Of a stretch of DNA of 64,000 nucleotides, positions 41,991 to 49,552 are shown in pieces. Numbering within the stretch: the stretch's first letter is position 1; each line of letters begins with the position of its first letter. The stretch is from Desulfovibrio sp. An276. GTDB taxonomy: Bacteria; Desulfobacterota; Desulfovibrionia; Desulfovibrionales; Desulfovibrionaceae. Position numbers and translations under genes: made by a program. The notes under the pieces were generated by a model, which did no database searches, was not told the DNA's origin, and worked only from the letters and a program-made list of their open reading frames with translations. The DNA is taken from contig NZ_NFJC01000005.1 of assembly GCF_002159665.1 (NCBI RefSeq), forward strand, positions 45,565 to 109,564, written 5' to 3'.

Positions 41991-43538
41991 ATGAAAAAGT
42001 TAATGACTCTGATTCTGGCTGCCGGTCTCTTTTTTGCCGGAACAGTTCCTTCTGCAAACGCCATTGAATTCAAGGCCCAGGGCGAATGGCTGATGGGCTT
42101 TGGTGCTGGCGATGCAAGCATGATCAACAAAGCTCGTGAGAATCGTGCAACAAGCAAGAGCAAGTACAACAACGACGACAAGTTCAGCGCCATGCAGCGT
42201 GTGCGTCTGCAACTCGACGCAGTGGCCTCCGAGAACCTGTCCGGCACAGTGCTCTTCGAGCTGCTTGAATCTACCTGGGGTCAGGCCGAATCCGGCGGCG
42301 CCCTTGGTGCTGACGAAAAGATCGTGGGCGTGCTCAATGCCTACATCGACTGGGCAGTGCCGAACACGGATCTGAAGGTTCGCATGGGCCTTCAGCCCAT
42401 CGAGATGCCCAACGTGGCCGGCGGTTCCAGCATCCTGAACACGGATGCCCTGGCTGCCGTGACCCTGAACTATCAGTTCAACGAGAACGTGGGCGCCACC
42501 CTCATGTGGGGCCGTCCCTACAATGACAACTATTCTGCCTGGGGTGCTGATCACAGCAACAACAAGAACAATTTCCTTGACAATGTTGATCTGATTGCCC
42601 TGTCCGTGCCGATCACCTTTGACGGCATTGAAGTGACCCCCTGGGTCATGTACGGCATCATCGGCCAGAATGCTGGTCGCTCCTATGAGTTAGACGGTGA
42701 AGATCCGGTATATACAGGATCGACTGATCTTTTCTCAGTAAATTCTGGCCTTGGTCATCCAATTGACTTCGAGCGCCGCCATGCCAATACCTCCGCCTTC
42801 TGGGCTGGCCTGCCCTTCAAGCTTTCCCTGTGGGATCCGCTGAACATCGAGGTTGACCTCAACTACGGCTACGTGCAAAGCGCTGGTCGCGGAGACATCA
42901 AACGTTCCGACGGTACTTGGAAGCGCATTGATTCCAAGCGTGAAGGCTGGCTGGCCAAGGCGTTGATCGAATACAAGATGGATTGGGGTACCCCCGGCAT
43001 CTTTGGCTGGTATGCCTCTGGTGACGACAGCAATGTGAAGAACGGCTCAGAACGCCTGCCTGCCATCGAGGCCAAGGGCAACTTCACCTCCATGATGGGC
43101 GACGACAACTTCGGCTGGGCCTCCAACAGCTGCTTGTACGACAGCACCCTGAACTACGCTGGTACCTGGGGCATTGGCCTGCAGTTGAAGGAGATGAGCT
43201 TCCTTGAGGATCTGACCCACACATTCCGCGTTGCCTACTGGGGCGGCACCAACTCTCCCGAGATGGCAAAGTACGCCAATGATCCTACTGCCTGGAACAA
43301 TCAGGGCGACTTCGCTATTTCCGATGGTCTCTATCTGACCAGGAACGATGGCCTGCTCGAATTCAACCTTATCAACTCCTACCAGATGTACGAGAATTTC
43401 GAGATCAATCTCGAACTCGGCTATATGGTGAACTTCTTCGATCAGGATACATGGAAGAAGGCCGGTCACGATACCTATGCGGCCTATGAAAAGCAGGACG
43501 CCTGGAAGGCCCAGCTCATCTTTGCCTACACCTTCTAG
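41991..43538 (+). CDS. Outer-membrane porin, Desulfovibrio homotrimeric type (copy 1)
   Basis: A 515-residue protein with a Sec signal (MKKLMTLILAAGLFFAGTVP.., cleavage after ANA) and a beta-barrel body rich in aromatic and Gly/Asn residues, ending in an aromatic C-terminus (AQLIFAYTF), the signal for BAM insertion. It opens with IEFKAQGEWLMGFGAGD and shares this and many internal blocks (LKVRMGLQ, WAGLPFKLSLWDPLNIE, KALIEYKMDWGTPGIFGWY, HTFRVAYWGGTNSPEMAKYA) with the second porin at 58.1-59.6 kb, so they are paralogues. Its ATG has only a weak ribosome site. It lies downstream of feoB and may be partly co-transcribed with it. Confidence 0.93.
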   Translation: MKKLMTLILAAGLFFAGTVPSANAIEFKAQGEWLMGFGAGDASMINKARENRATSKSKYNNDDKFSAMQRVRLQLDAVASENLSGTVLFELLESTWGQAESGGALGADEKIVGVLNAYIDWAVPNTDLKVRMGLQPIEMPNVAGGSSILNTDALAAVTLNYQFNENVGATLMWGRPYNDNYSAWGADHSNNKNNFLDNVDLIALSVPITFDGIEVTPWVMYGIIGQNAGRSYELDGEDPVYTGSTDLFSVNSGLGHPIDFERRHANTSAFWAGLPFKLSLWDPLNIEVDLNYGYVQSAGRGDIKRSDGTWKRIDSKREGWLAKALIEYKMDWGTPGIFGWYASGDDSNVKNGSERLPAIEAKGNFTSMMGDDNFGWASNSCLYDSTLNYAGTWGIGLQLKEMSFLEDLTHTFRVAYWGGTNSPEMAKYANDPTAWNNQGDFAISDGLYLTRNDGLLEFNLINSYQMYENFEINLELGYMVNFFDQDTWKKAGHDTYAAYEKQDAWKAQLIFAYTF

Positions 43539-43599
43539 TCAAACTCTCTCCTAATCCGGCAAGAATCGTGTAGCTAGACTGTTTTCCTTCCTCATGACA

Positions 43600-43631
43600 A
43601 AGGGGATCTCCATATCGGGGATCCCCTTTTT
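43600..43631 (+). terminator. Terminator after porin copy 1
   Basis: AGGGGATC (43601-43608) pairs with GATCCCCT (43620-43627), followed by TTTTT. Confidence 0.8.
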
Positions 43632-43656
43632 GCATATGTTTTTTTGAGAGACAAAA

Positions 43657-43684
43657 AAAGAGCATGGAATGTTCCATGCTCTTT
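43657..43684 (-). terminator. Terminator after the HU/IHF gene
   Basis: AAAGAGCATGGAA (43657-43669) pairs perfectly with TTCCATGCTCTTT (43672-43684). The A-run 43653-43659 gives a T-run on the minus strand. It lies 24 bp after the HU-type stop codon. Confidence 0.85.
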
Positions 43685-43708
43685 GCGACAATATGAATCT
43701 GGCAATCT

Positions 43709-44056
43709 TTAGGCGTCTGCTTCCGGCATCTGGTCGTTGAGCTGGGAGCGGAGCTTGCGGGAAAGCTTGAATGTGGCAACCACGCGTTCGGAAAGAGTCA
43801 TCTTTTCGCCAGTCTTGGGGTTGCGGCCAGGACGCGGTTTCTTGAGTCTTGCCTCGAACTTGCCAAAGCTGGAGATGAGAACGGCTCCGTCTTCCACAAG
43901 GCCGCGCTTGAGCAGGGAGATCAGACCCTCAACGCCCCTCTTGGCCTCGTCAACCGTGAGCCCTGTGGCTTCCCTGACGTTGTCCACAATGTCCGCCTTG
44001 ACCAGAGTGTGTCCGGTCTTGACCGGAATTGGTTTACGCCTGATTTTCTTAGTCAT
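43709..44056 (-). CDS. HU/IHF-family DNA-bending protein
   Basis: A 115-residue basic protein of the bacterial histone-like family. It begins MTKKIRRKPIPVKTGHTLVK, then ADIVDNVREATGLTVDEAKRG, the dimer strand VLISSFGKFEARLKKPRPGR with the DNA-arm RPGRNPKTGEKMTLSERV, and a helix ending FKLSRKLRSQLN. The order fits IHF-alpha more than HU, but partner and type cannot be fixed. The basic 14-residue N-terminal extension and the acidic end (PEADA) lengthen it beyond the usual 90-100 residues. ATG at 44056 has GGAGGG six bases upstream. Confidence 0.92.
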   Translation of the reverse strand: MTKKIRRKPIPVKTGHTLVKADIVDNVREATGLTVDEAKRGVEGLISLLKRGLVEDGAVLISSFGKFEARLKKPRPGRNPKTGEKMTLSERVVATFKLSRKLRSQLNDQMPEADA

Positions 44057-44514
44057 GCCAGCCCTCCTTCGTGCGTAGCAAGTAGCATGGTTGCAGTCTG
44101 CCCAAATTCCCAAAAAAGTCAAGTTCCCGGCAATATATACAAAAGGTTTGCCGCTCTTCTTTTGCGGAGAGGCAGGGGGAGGGCAGTTTTTCTCGTTTGG
44201 GCAACCCCTGTAGGATATGCACAAGAGGGCCTTCGGGAGTATGGTGAAGAGCAGGGTGAGCGAACGGAAAAGTTTTTTGGAAAAAAACTGTCTTGGGGCC
44301 CGACTCTTAACATTTTTTTCACGGCACCTGAGCCAGAGTGCGTCCATACAATGATTCGGAACAGTGAATGGAGCAGTGAAACAGGGCACCGCAAGGTTTT
44401 CTCAGCCCCATCAACAACAATTCTGGACCAACAGACAAGGCGCAAGCCATCAACATTTTCATCGCAAACCAGTACTTCAAAAAACAGCACTGCAAACCAA
44501 TGAAGGAGTATTCC
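44057..44514. other. Divergent intergenic region, HU gene / YgiW-like gene
   Basis: 458 bp with the 5' regions of both genes. Short open frames (for example around 44220-44500) lack ribosome sites. No RNA structure was recognised. Confidence 0.45.
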
Positions 44515-44886
44515 ATGAAGACCATCGCCACCATCGCTCTCGCAGCCGGTATCGCCCTTTCCCCCGTTGTCGCCGAAGCAGCCTTCCAGGGCCCTGCAGC
44601 CACCCCGGATTCCGCAAACAACATGACAGTCAGCGATGTTCTCTCCTTGAAGCTCGACCGCGAACACGTGTGCATGACAGGCAACATTGTGAACAAGGTC
44701 ATGACCGACCACGAAAAGTACACCTTTAAGGACGCAACCGGCAGTATGGTCATCGAGATCGAGGACAAGGTCTTTGCAGGCCAGGAAGTGACCCCCGAGA
44801 CCAAGATTCGCATCTGCGGCGAAGTGGACACCGAAACCTTCAAGCCCAATGAATTCGACGCCGAAGGTCTGCAGATCCTGCGCTAG
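44515..44886 (+). CDS. YgiW/YdeI-family periplasmic OB-fold (BOF) stress protein
   Basis: A 123-residue exported protein: Sec signal MKTIATIALAAGIALSPVVA, cleavage after AEA, then AFQGPAATPDSANNMTVSDV, the OB-fold core LKLDREHVCMTGNIVNKVM, KYTFKDATGSMVIEIEDKVF and KIRICGEVDTETF. This is the BOF (NirD/YgiW/YdeI) pattern; family members are linked to resistance to peroxide, cadmium and antimicrobial peptides. The two Cys of the mature protein may form a disulfide. ATG at 44515 is preceded by AAGGAG; a strong terminator follows. Confidence 0.9.
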   Translation: MKTIATIALAAGIALSPVVAEAAFQGPAATPDSANNMTVSDVLSLKLDREHVCMTGNIVNKVMTDHEKYTFKDATGSMVIEIEDKVFAGQEVTPETKIRICGEVDTETFKPNEFDAEGLQILR

Positions 44887-44931
44887 ACATTCTGCCAGGG
44901 GCTGAAAGCCCAGGAAGTATCCCGGAAAAGG

Positions 44932-44956
44932 AAAGGCCCCCTTCAAGGGGGCCTTT
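44932..44956 (+). terminator. Terminator after the YgiW-like gene
   Basis: AAAGGCCCCC (44932-44941), 5-nt loop, GGGGGCCTTT (44947-44956). Confidence 0.85.
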
Positions 44957-45021
44957 GTTGTGCAAGATACGTGCAGAAAGGTTTTCGTTACGGAGCCGGA
45001 GCAGAAGGTGAAGAAGGCTAT

Positions 45022-46191
45022 TTAGAAGGGATCGAATTGTGCGTCCATGTTGTCCCAGAACTCCTTTTTGCCAAGGTCAATGCCCATACTGTCTAAAAAG
45101 CGCAGGCTCTCCACACTGGAATAGGTTTTGCCATTGTGCCAGATGATCACGTCCCTGGCTGCGCTGTCGCCAGGCATGACAAAGCGATCGTCCACAAAGC
45201 CGAAGGGAAAGCAGATGGATGTTCCGTCGCTTTTGAGGCGTCCAAGGAAGATGACCTTGATGTTGCAGTAGTTGGGGTATTCGCGCACGAAAAGATGCTG
45301 ATCAAGAAGACCCCAGGCCGTGTTGGTACAAAGGCCTTCGAGCAGGCTTTCCAGGGTTTTTAGGGAACCGTCCTTCATGGGTACGGCAAAGTTCTGGGCC
45401 AGAGAGACCACATAGCGCTCAAGAACGTCCCGTTTTTTCTCGAGCAGGTTTTCCAGCTGTTCGTAGCGTGCCCCGTGATCCAGCAAGGTGTAGATGAAGC
45501 CGGGGTAGTTGCTGGTTTTGCTGATGTGCTTTATGGCTGTGGGCGTCACATGCATGGGATTCCAGGTGTGCAGCCAGGCGGAAAAGGCAACCAGCATGGG
45601 TGTTTGCCCATTGTTCATGGCGGCATTGGGATCTGCCTTGGCGTGCAGAAGGTAGCGTGCCGTATCCGTATTGCCCACAAGTGCTGCAAAATGCAGAAGA
45701 GTGACACCCTGCAGGTATTCGCTCTGGTGGCCGTCGCTTGTGAAAAGCCCAAGGAGCCTGCGCCTCAAGGCACTGCCAAGCTCGCTTGTGTCCTGCCCGG
45801 GGCCCGGGAGGGCGCCCAGGGTGAATTTTGCCTGGACCGAGAGGCCTGCCTGTTTCAAAAGATAGTCCAGAATGCCCGAATCCGTGTGCACGGCCGCAAG
45901 CCACAGGCATTCTTCCGTGAGCTCAGCGCCCTCGTTGATGGCTGCCTGTATTTCCCTGCTGCTGGATCTGCGTATGGCCTCGTGCAGCCATCTTGTGGCA
46001 TCTGTCACGATCTGTACGCTGTCTGTGCCCCTGTTTTCTGTTGGCTGTTGCGTCTTCACCTCTTCAAAGGGCAGATCCGCATCCCTTGGGCCAGCCGCAA
46101 AGCTTCCGTCCGCAGCAAAAGTGCACTGCAGGAAAGAGAGCAAGAAAAGAAGAGACAAAAGTGGCAGAAGATATGCTTTCGGTATGGACAT
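45022..46191 (-). CDS. Exported ankyrin-repeat protein
   Basis: A 389-residue protein with a Sec signal (MSIPKAYLLPLLSLLFLLSF.., cleavage near TFA) and so likely periplasmic. Ankyrin-type units are seen at about 65-200: WLHEAIRRSSSREIQAAINE, CLWLAAVHTDSGILDYLLKQ, VTLLHFAALVGNTDTARYLL followed by HAKADPNAAMNNGQTPMLVA, and later FIYTLLDHGARYEQLENLLE. The C-terminal ~120 residues are not ankyrin-like and were not recognised (KVIFLGRLKSDGTSICFPFG). Start at 46191 has AGGAAGG upstream and begins the signal peptide. It stands alone, facing the LapA gene divergently. Confidence 0.8.
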   Translation of the reverse strand: MSIPKAYLLPLLSLLFLLSFLQCTFAADGSFAAGPRDADLPFEEVKTQQPTENRGTDSVQIVTDATRWLHEAIRRSSSREIQAAINEGAELTEECLWLAAVHTDSGILDYLLKQAGLSVQAKFTLGALPGPGQDTSELGSALRRRLLGLFTSDGHQSEYLQGVTLLHFAALVGNTDTARYLLHAKADPNAAMNNGQTPMLVAFSAWLHTWNPMHVTPTAIKHISKTSNYPGFIYTLLDHGARYEQLENLLEKKRDVLERYVVSLAQNFAVPMKDGSLKTLESLLEGLCTNTAWGLLDQHLFVREYPNYCNIKVIFLGRLKSDGTSICFPFGFVDDRFVMPGDSAARDVIIWHNGKTYSSVESLRFLDSMGIDLGKKEFWDNMDAQFDPF

Positions 46192-46433
46192 GTGCCTTCC
46201 TGTTGTTTGCGATGGATACATTTTTCATAGCGCAGATACAGGGCAAGGAAAAGGGAAATGCCTTGATCCTGCCCGGATTGGCCCAATAGTGCGAAGGAGA
46301 GGCCCCTTGTCCCATATTTCATGCAAGAGTCGGGCCATGGCAATTTGTTGCATAATGTCCTTCCCTGTGCTCTAATGGGCCAGCAAAATTTTTGGGGCCA
46401 AGGCCCCAACCCGCTTTGGATGAGGGGAGAGTT

Positions 46434-46913
46434 ATGCAGTATATCAAAGCACTGGCTATGGTGGTGTTCTTCTTCCTGGCCATGGTGTTCCTGTGCCAGA
46501 ACCAGGTGCCGCTTTCCAAGGACGTTGCCCTGCAGCTGAATCTCATGCTTGTGCCGTCCACTTCCACCGTGACCCTGCCGTTTTACTTTGTTGTCATCGC
46601 GGCCTTTTTGCTTGGCATCGTATGCTGTTTCCTGCTCCTCATGTGGGACAGGGTCCGCATGAGTGCCAGGGCAGTGCGCGCGCAGTGGCGTGTACGCTCC
46701 ATGCAGAGCGAACAGCTGCAGATGATCAGTCAGCTCCGTCAGCTTGCCCACTCGCCAGTGGAAGAGCGCCCGGCACTGCTTGAGAAATTCAGGTCCGGCT
46801 ACGAGGCCCGCAAGAAGGCCTTCGAGGAAGAGCGCAAGAAGAAGAAGGAGCTGGACATCAAGCAGCTGACCATTGATGCAACAGCCAGCCCCACGCCCAC
46901 AACAAATGCCTAG
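46434..46913 (+). CDS. LapA-domain (DUF1049) inner-membrane protein
   Basis: A 159-residue protein with two transmembrane helices (ALAMVVFFFLAMVFLCQNQV and FYFVVIAAFLLGIVCCFLLL) joined by a short periplasmic loop, then a charged cytoplasmic helix ending in a Lys/Glu tract (AFEEERKKKKELD). The pattern is that of lipopolysaccharide assembly protein A. In E. coli LapA works with LapB in regulating LpxC; here LapB is not adjacent. ATG at 46434 follows GGGGAGAG. A small terminator follows the gene. Confidence 0.82.
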   Translation: MQYIKALAMVVFFFLAMVFLCQNQVPLSKDVALQLNLMLVPSTSTVTLPFYFVVIAAFLLGIVCCFLLLMWDRVRMSARAVRAQWRVRSMQSEQLQMISQLRQLAHSPVEERPALLEKFRSGYEARKKAFEEERKKKKELDIKQLTIDATASPTPTTNA

Positions 46914-46968
46914 GGACAATACCCGGGAACTGAAAAAATTCTTGCAAGCTTTTGCAATTTGACACAAG

Positions 46969-46995
46969 AAGGCCTGAGAAATCGGGCCTTTTCTT
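46969..46995 (+). terminator. Terminator after the LapA-like gene
   Basis: AAGGCC (46969-46974) pairs with GGCCTT (46985-46990), then TTCTTTCC. The stem is short. Confidence 0.6.
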
Positions 46996-47072
46996 TCCTG
47001 TACGAAAAACAGCCTCTCCGGCAAAATCCTGCAAGGCTTGTTGCCGGCAACCTCCAAGCTCTCCATATAACT

Positions 47073-48053
47073 ATGAAGGCAACCAACACTCCTCCCACCC
47101 ATGTCGTTCTCTTCGTGCTTTTCATGGTCTACATCTCCTGGGGCACGGTCTATCTTGGCAACAAGCTGAGCCTGGAAGTGGCAGGCCCCTTTGTTGTCTG
47201 CGGCGTGCGCAACATTCTGGCAGGCATGCTCATGCTGGCCTGTGCCAGACTGAGCAGAGGCTCCTGGCGCAGGATTTCGCCCAGAGACTGGGGTATGCAC
47301 TCCCTGTTGGCTGTTTTGCTTGTGGTGGCCTCGGGTGGTCTGCTTGTTCTCGGTCAGACCATGGTCACCTCTGTGGCCACGGCTGTCATCATGAGCTCGA
47401 CGCCCATCTTCATGCTTATTGGTGCCTTTCTCTTTGCAGGAGAAAAGCCCCCGAACCTTCCGCAGTGCATAGGCATGATCACGGGCGCCTGCGGCGTCAT
47501 CTTTCTGTCCTGGCATGAGCAGAGCAGCGGAAGTGCCAGCATCTGGGGTGTGATCTCCCTTCTGGGCGCTGTCCTTGGCTGGGTTTCCGGCTCCCTCATC
47601 ATGAAGAAGGTCCCGGTCACAAGGGAGCTGTCCATGCTGCAAAGCACTGGCCTCATCCTCTTTTTGGGCGGCGTTGAAAGCTTTCTTCTGGGACTTCTTC
47701 TGGGCGAGGCATCAACCTTCCATCCGGAAAACATCAACGCTGCCAATGCGGCAGCCTTTGCCTGGATGGTTGTGGGGGGCTCCTTCATTGCCTACTGGAG
47801 TTACTTGTGGCTCTTGGCCCACGTCGCGGTCTCCCTGGCAGTCTCCTACGAATATGTTGTGCCAGTCATAGGCATCTTCCTTGGCTGGGCCCTGGCAGGC
47901 GAGACAGTTACCACGAGCACCATTGCTGCCTGCTGCGTGACCATTGGCTCTGTCTTCCTTGTTGTGCGGCACAGGCACAGCTTCAGGGCCTACGTCCGCC
48001 ACTATTTTGTGCGCAGGGCAAGCTCTGCTGCAAAAGGCAGGGGCCAGGCCTAG
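47073..48053 (+). CDS. EamA/DMT-superfamily transporter (second)
   Basis: A 326-residue inner-membrane protein with ten helices in two EamA repeats (VVLFVLFMVYISWGTVYLGN and WGVISLLGAVLGWVSGSLIM), including IMSSTPIFMLIGAFLFAGEK and SLAVSYEYVVPVIGIFLGWA near the ends of each half. The substrate is unknown. It is only distantly like the one at 36.7 kb. The ATG at 47073 fits the family start but lacks a Shine-Dalgarno; a TATAAC hexamer lies just upstream, so the transcript may start close to the start codon. The last ~30 residues are a basic cytoplasmic tail. Confidence 0.88.
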   Translation: MKATNTPPTHVVLFVLFMVYISWGTVYLGNKLSLEVAGPFVVCGVRNILAGMLMLACARLSRGSWRRISPRDWGMHSLLAVLLVVASGGLLVLGQTMVTSVATAVIMSSTPIFMLIGAFLFAGEKPPNLPQCIGMITGACGVIFLSWHEQSSGSASIWGVISLLGAVLGWVSGSLIMKKVPVTRELSMLQSTGLILFLGGVESFLLGLLLGEASTFHPENINAANAAAFAWMVVGGSFIAYWSYLWLLAHVAVSLAVSYEYVVPVIGIFLGWALAGETVTTSTIAACCVTIGSVFLVVRHRHSFRAYVRHYFVRRASSAAKGRGQA

Positions 48054-48102
48054 AGTACGAAAAAAGAGCGCTTCCTGCGGCAAGGGTCCAGTGTCCGAAA
48101 AT

Positions 48103-48140
48103 GAAAGCCCTGTCTTCCTCAAGGGGAAGGCAGGGCTTTC
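48103..48140. terminator. Bidirectional hairpin between convergent genes
   Basis: GAAAGCCCTG (48103-48112) pairs with CAGGGCTTTC (48131-48140), extended inside by CTTCC/GGAAG. It lies between the EamA and zinc-ribbon genes. Confidence 0.7.
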
Positions 48141-48171
48141 ATACAGTGTGCATGTGTGAGTATTTGCCCGA

Positions 48172-48579
48172 TCAGAGGCCAAGCTTTTCACATGTTTTTC
48201 TGAAGGGCAGAACAACTGCGAGATCGCGGCTTTTGTCCTTCCTGGCAAACTCCGCCTCGCAGGAGGGGCAGAGCCATTTGTCCCTGTCCTTTTCGAGCAG
48301 AATGAGGCTTTTGTCTGCAGCGTGGCACATGGGGCAGAAGGGGCCGCACTGGCCCTTGTCCGTGTCCAGCATGAGCAGATTGTCCTGCATGCGCAGCCTG
48401 TGCTCCGGGTCGGCTCCAAGCAGATGCTCCAGAGTCTGCACGCGCAGCCCCAGGTGGCGGTTTTCCTCCATGAGGGTAAAATAGCCGGCCTGCAGAGCCA
48501 GCAAAAGATCCCTGGCCTGGTCTGTTTGTCCGCTTTTGAGCAGATCCTTGAGTTCTGTGAAGGCAGCATTGGAAATCAT
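48172..48579 (-). CDS. Small zinc-ribbon protein of unknown function
   Basis: A 135-residue cytoplasmic protein. The N-terminal half is helical (FTELKDLLKSGQTDQARDLL, ENRHLGLRVQTLEHLLGADP). The C-terminal half holds a four-cysteine zinc ribbon, CPMC and CPSC, in FCPMCHAADKSLILLEKD and KWLCPSCEAEFARKD. It may bind zinc and nucleic acid or protein, but no family is recognised. ATG at 48579 has only a weak ribosome site. It is followed by the hairpin at 48103-48140. The 275 bp upstream (48580-48854) show nothing further. Confidence 0.65.
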   Translation of the reverse strand: MISNAAFTELKDLLKSGQTDQARDLLLALQAGYFTLMEENRHLGLRVQTLEHLLGADPEHRLRMQDNLLMLDTDKGQCGPFCPMCHAADKSLILLEKDRDKWLCPSCEAEFARKDKSRDLAVVLPFRKTCEKLGL

Positions 48580-48854
48580 GGTGACGCGCTCGTTTATTCG
48601 TGTGAGTACATGTGGTGAGGAGAAAAGTGCAAAGACAGTTACAGTGACTGCCTTCTCAAACTTCTTTTCGACTATCCCCGGGGAAATCTTAAGTGCCTGA
48701 AAAAAGGTTTTCGAAAAGAAGAACCTCTCTTTCCCTTCCCAAGGCGGATTTGCTCCTCCGTCTCAGCCTCCACCTTATGCTCCTCCCTTCTCTCCCTGCC
48801 CTTTGTCCGCAGCGCGCATTTTGGCAAATATCCGTCTGCAACCCTCCAAGGCAC

Positions 48855-48887
48855 AAAAAAAGGCCTGCCCGAGAAAGTCGGGCAGGC
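48855..48887 (-). terminator. Terminator after the Pro/Arg/Gly-rich lipoprotein gene
   Basis: GCCTGCCCGA (48863-48872) pairs perfectly with TCGGGCAGGC (48878-48887). On the minus strand it is followed by seven T (48855-48861). It lies 8 bp after the stop codon. Confidence 0.88.
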
Positions 48888-48895
48888 AAAATGTC

Positions 48896-49309
48896 CTAGC
48901 GTGGTCTTGGGCCGCCATGGCCGCCTGGACCACCCGGGCCACCGGGACCAGGTCTGCCATGGCCTCCGCTGGGCCTTGGCGCAGGACGCGGACCTCCGCC
49001 TGGTCTTGGCCCACCTGGTCTCGGACCACCGGGTCTTCCACCGGGACCAGGTCCTCCAGGCCTTGGTCCTGGCCTTGGACCTGGCCCAGGTCTTGGTCCT
49101 GGCCCAGGCCTTGGTCCTGGCCTTGGACCCGGGCCTGGTCTAGGTCCTGGGCCTCTGCGCGGTGGAGGCGGTGGTGGCCTTCTATGACGCGGCGGTGGTG
49201 GTGGAGGCGGAGGGCGATGGCCGCCGTAATAACCTGGCTGTGTACAGGCGCTCAAAAGGCTTGAGCCCGCAAGTGCACACAGCGCGAGAAGAAATCTGCG
49301 TCTGTCCAT
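48896..49309 (-). CDS. Pro/Arg/Gly-rich repeat lipoprotein
   Basis: A 137-residue protein. The N-terminus MDRRRFLLALCALAGSSLLS is basic with a twin-arginine-like RRRF and ends in a lipobox (LSAC, Cys22), so the mature protein should be lipid-anchored. After YYGGH come two poly-proline blocks (RPPPPPPPPRHRRPPPPPP) and about 80 residues almost only of P, R and G, with PGPRPGP units. There is no acidic residue in the repeat part, so it is strongly cationic. ATG at 49309 has GGAG eight bases upstream; the stop is followed by a terminator. It is the first of three proteins of this style within 3.7 kb. Function unknown; binding of a polyanion or peptidoglycan is a guess. Confidence 0.75.
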   Translation of the reverse strand: MDRRRFLLALCALAGSSLLSACTQPGYYGGHRPPPPPPPPRHRRPPPPPPRRGPGPRPGPGPRPGPRPGPGPRPGPGPRPGPRPGGPGPGGRPGGPRPGGPRPGGGPRPAPRPSGGHGRPGPGGPGGPGGHGGPRPR

Positions 49310-49552
49310 AGGATTTCTCCACAAGAGTTGCAAAAAAGCCATAGGCAAAGACAGGTACGAAACCCGGCTTTTGCCTTTCTTCGCATGTCTTTCTTCTAGC
49401 TGCTCCCATGGGTTCTGCCAAGAGCCCCAAATGCGCAAAAAATGGGGAAAAGGACGCGCAAGGCGCCATACTGGCCGCTTGGAAGGGATATGAGGGGTAG
49501 GCGAAATATTTTGCGTGCAAGAAGGGCAGGTTTCCTCATCCCCTCACATTCA

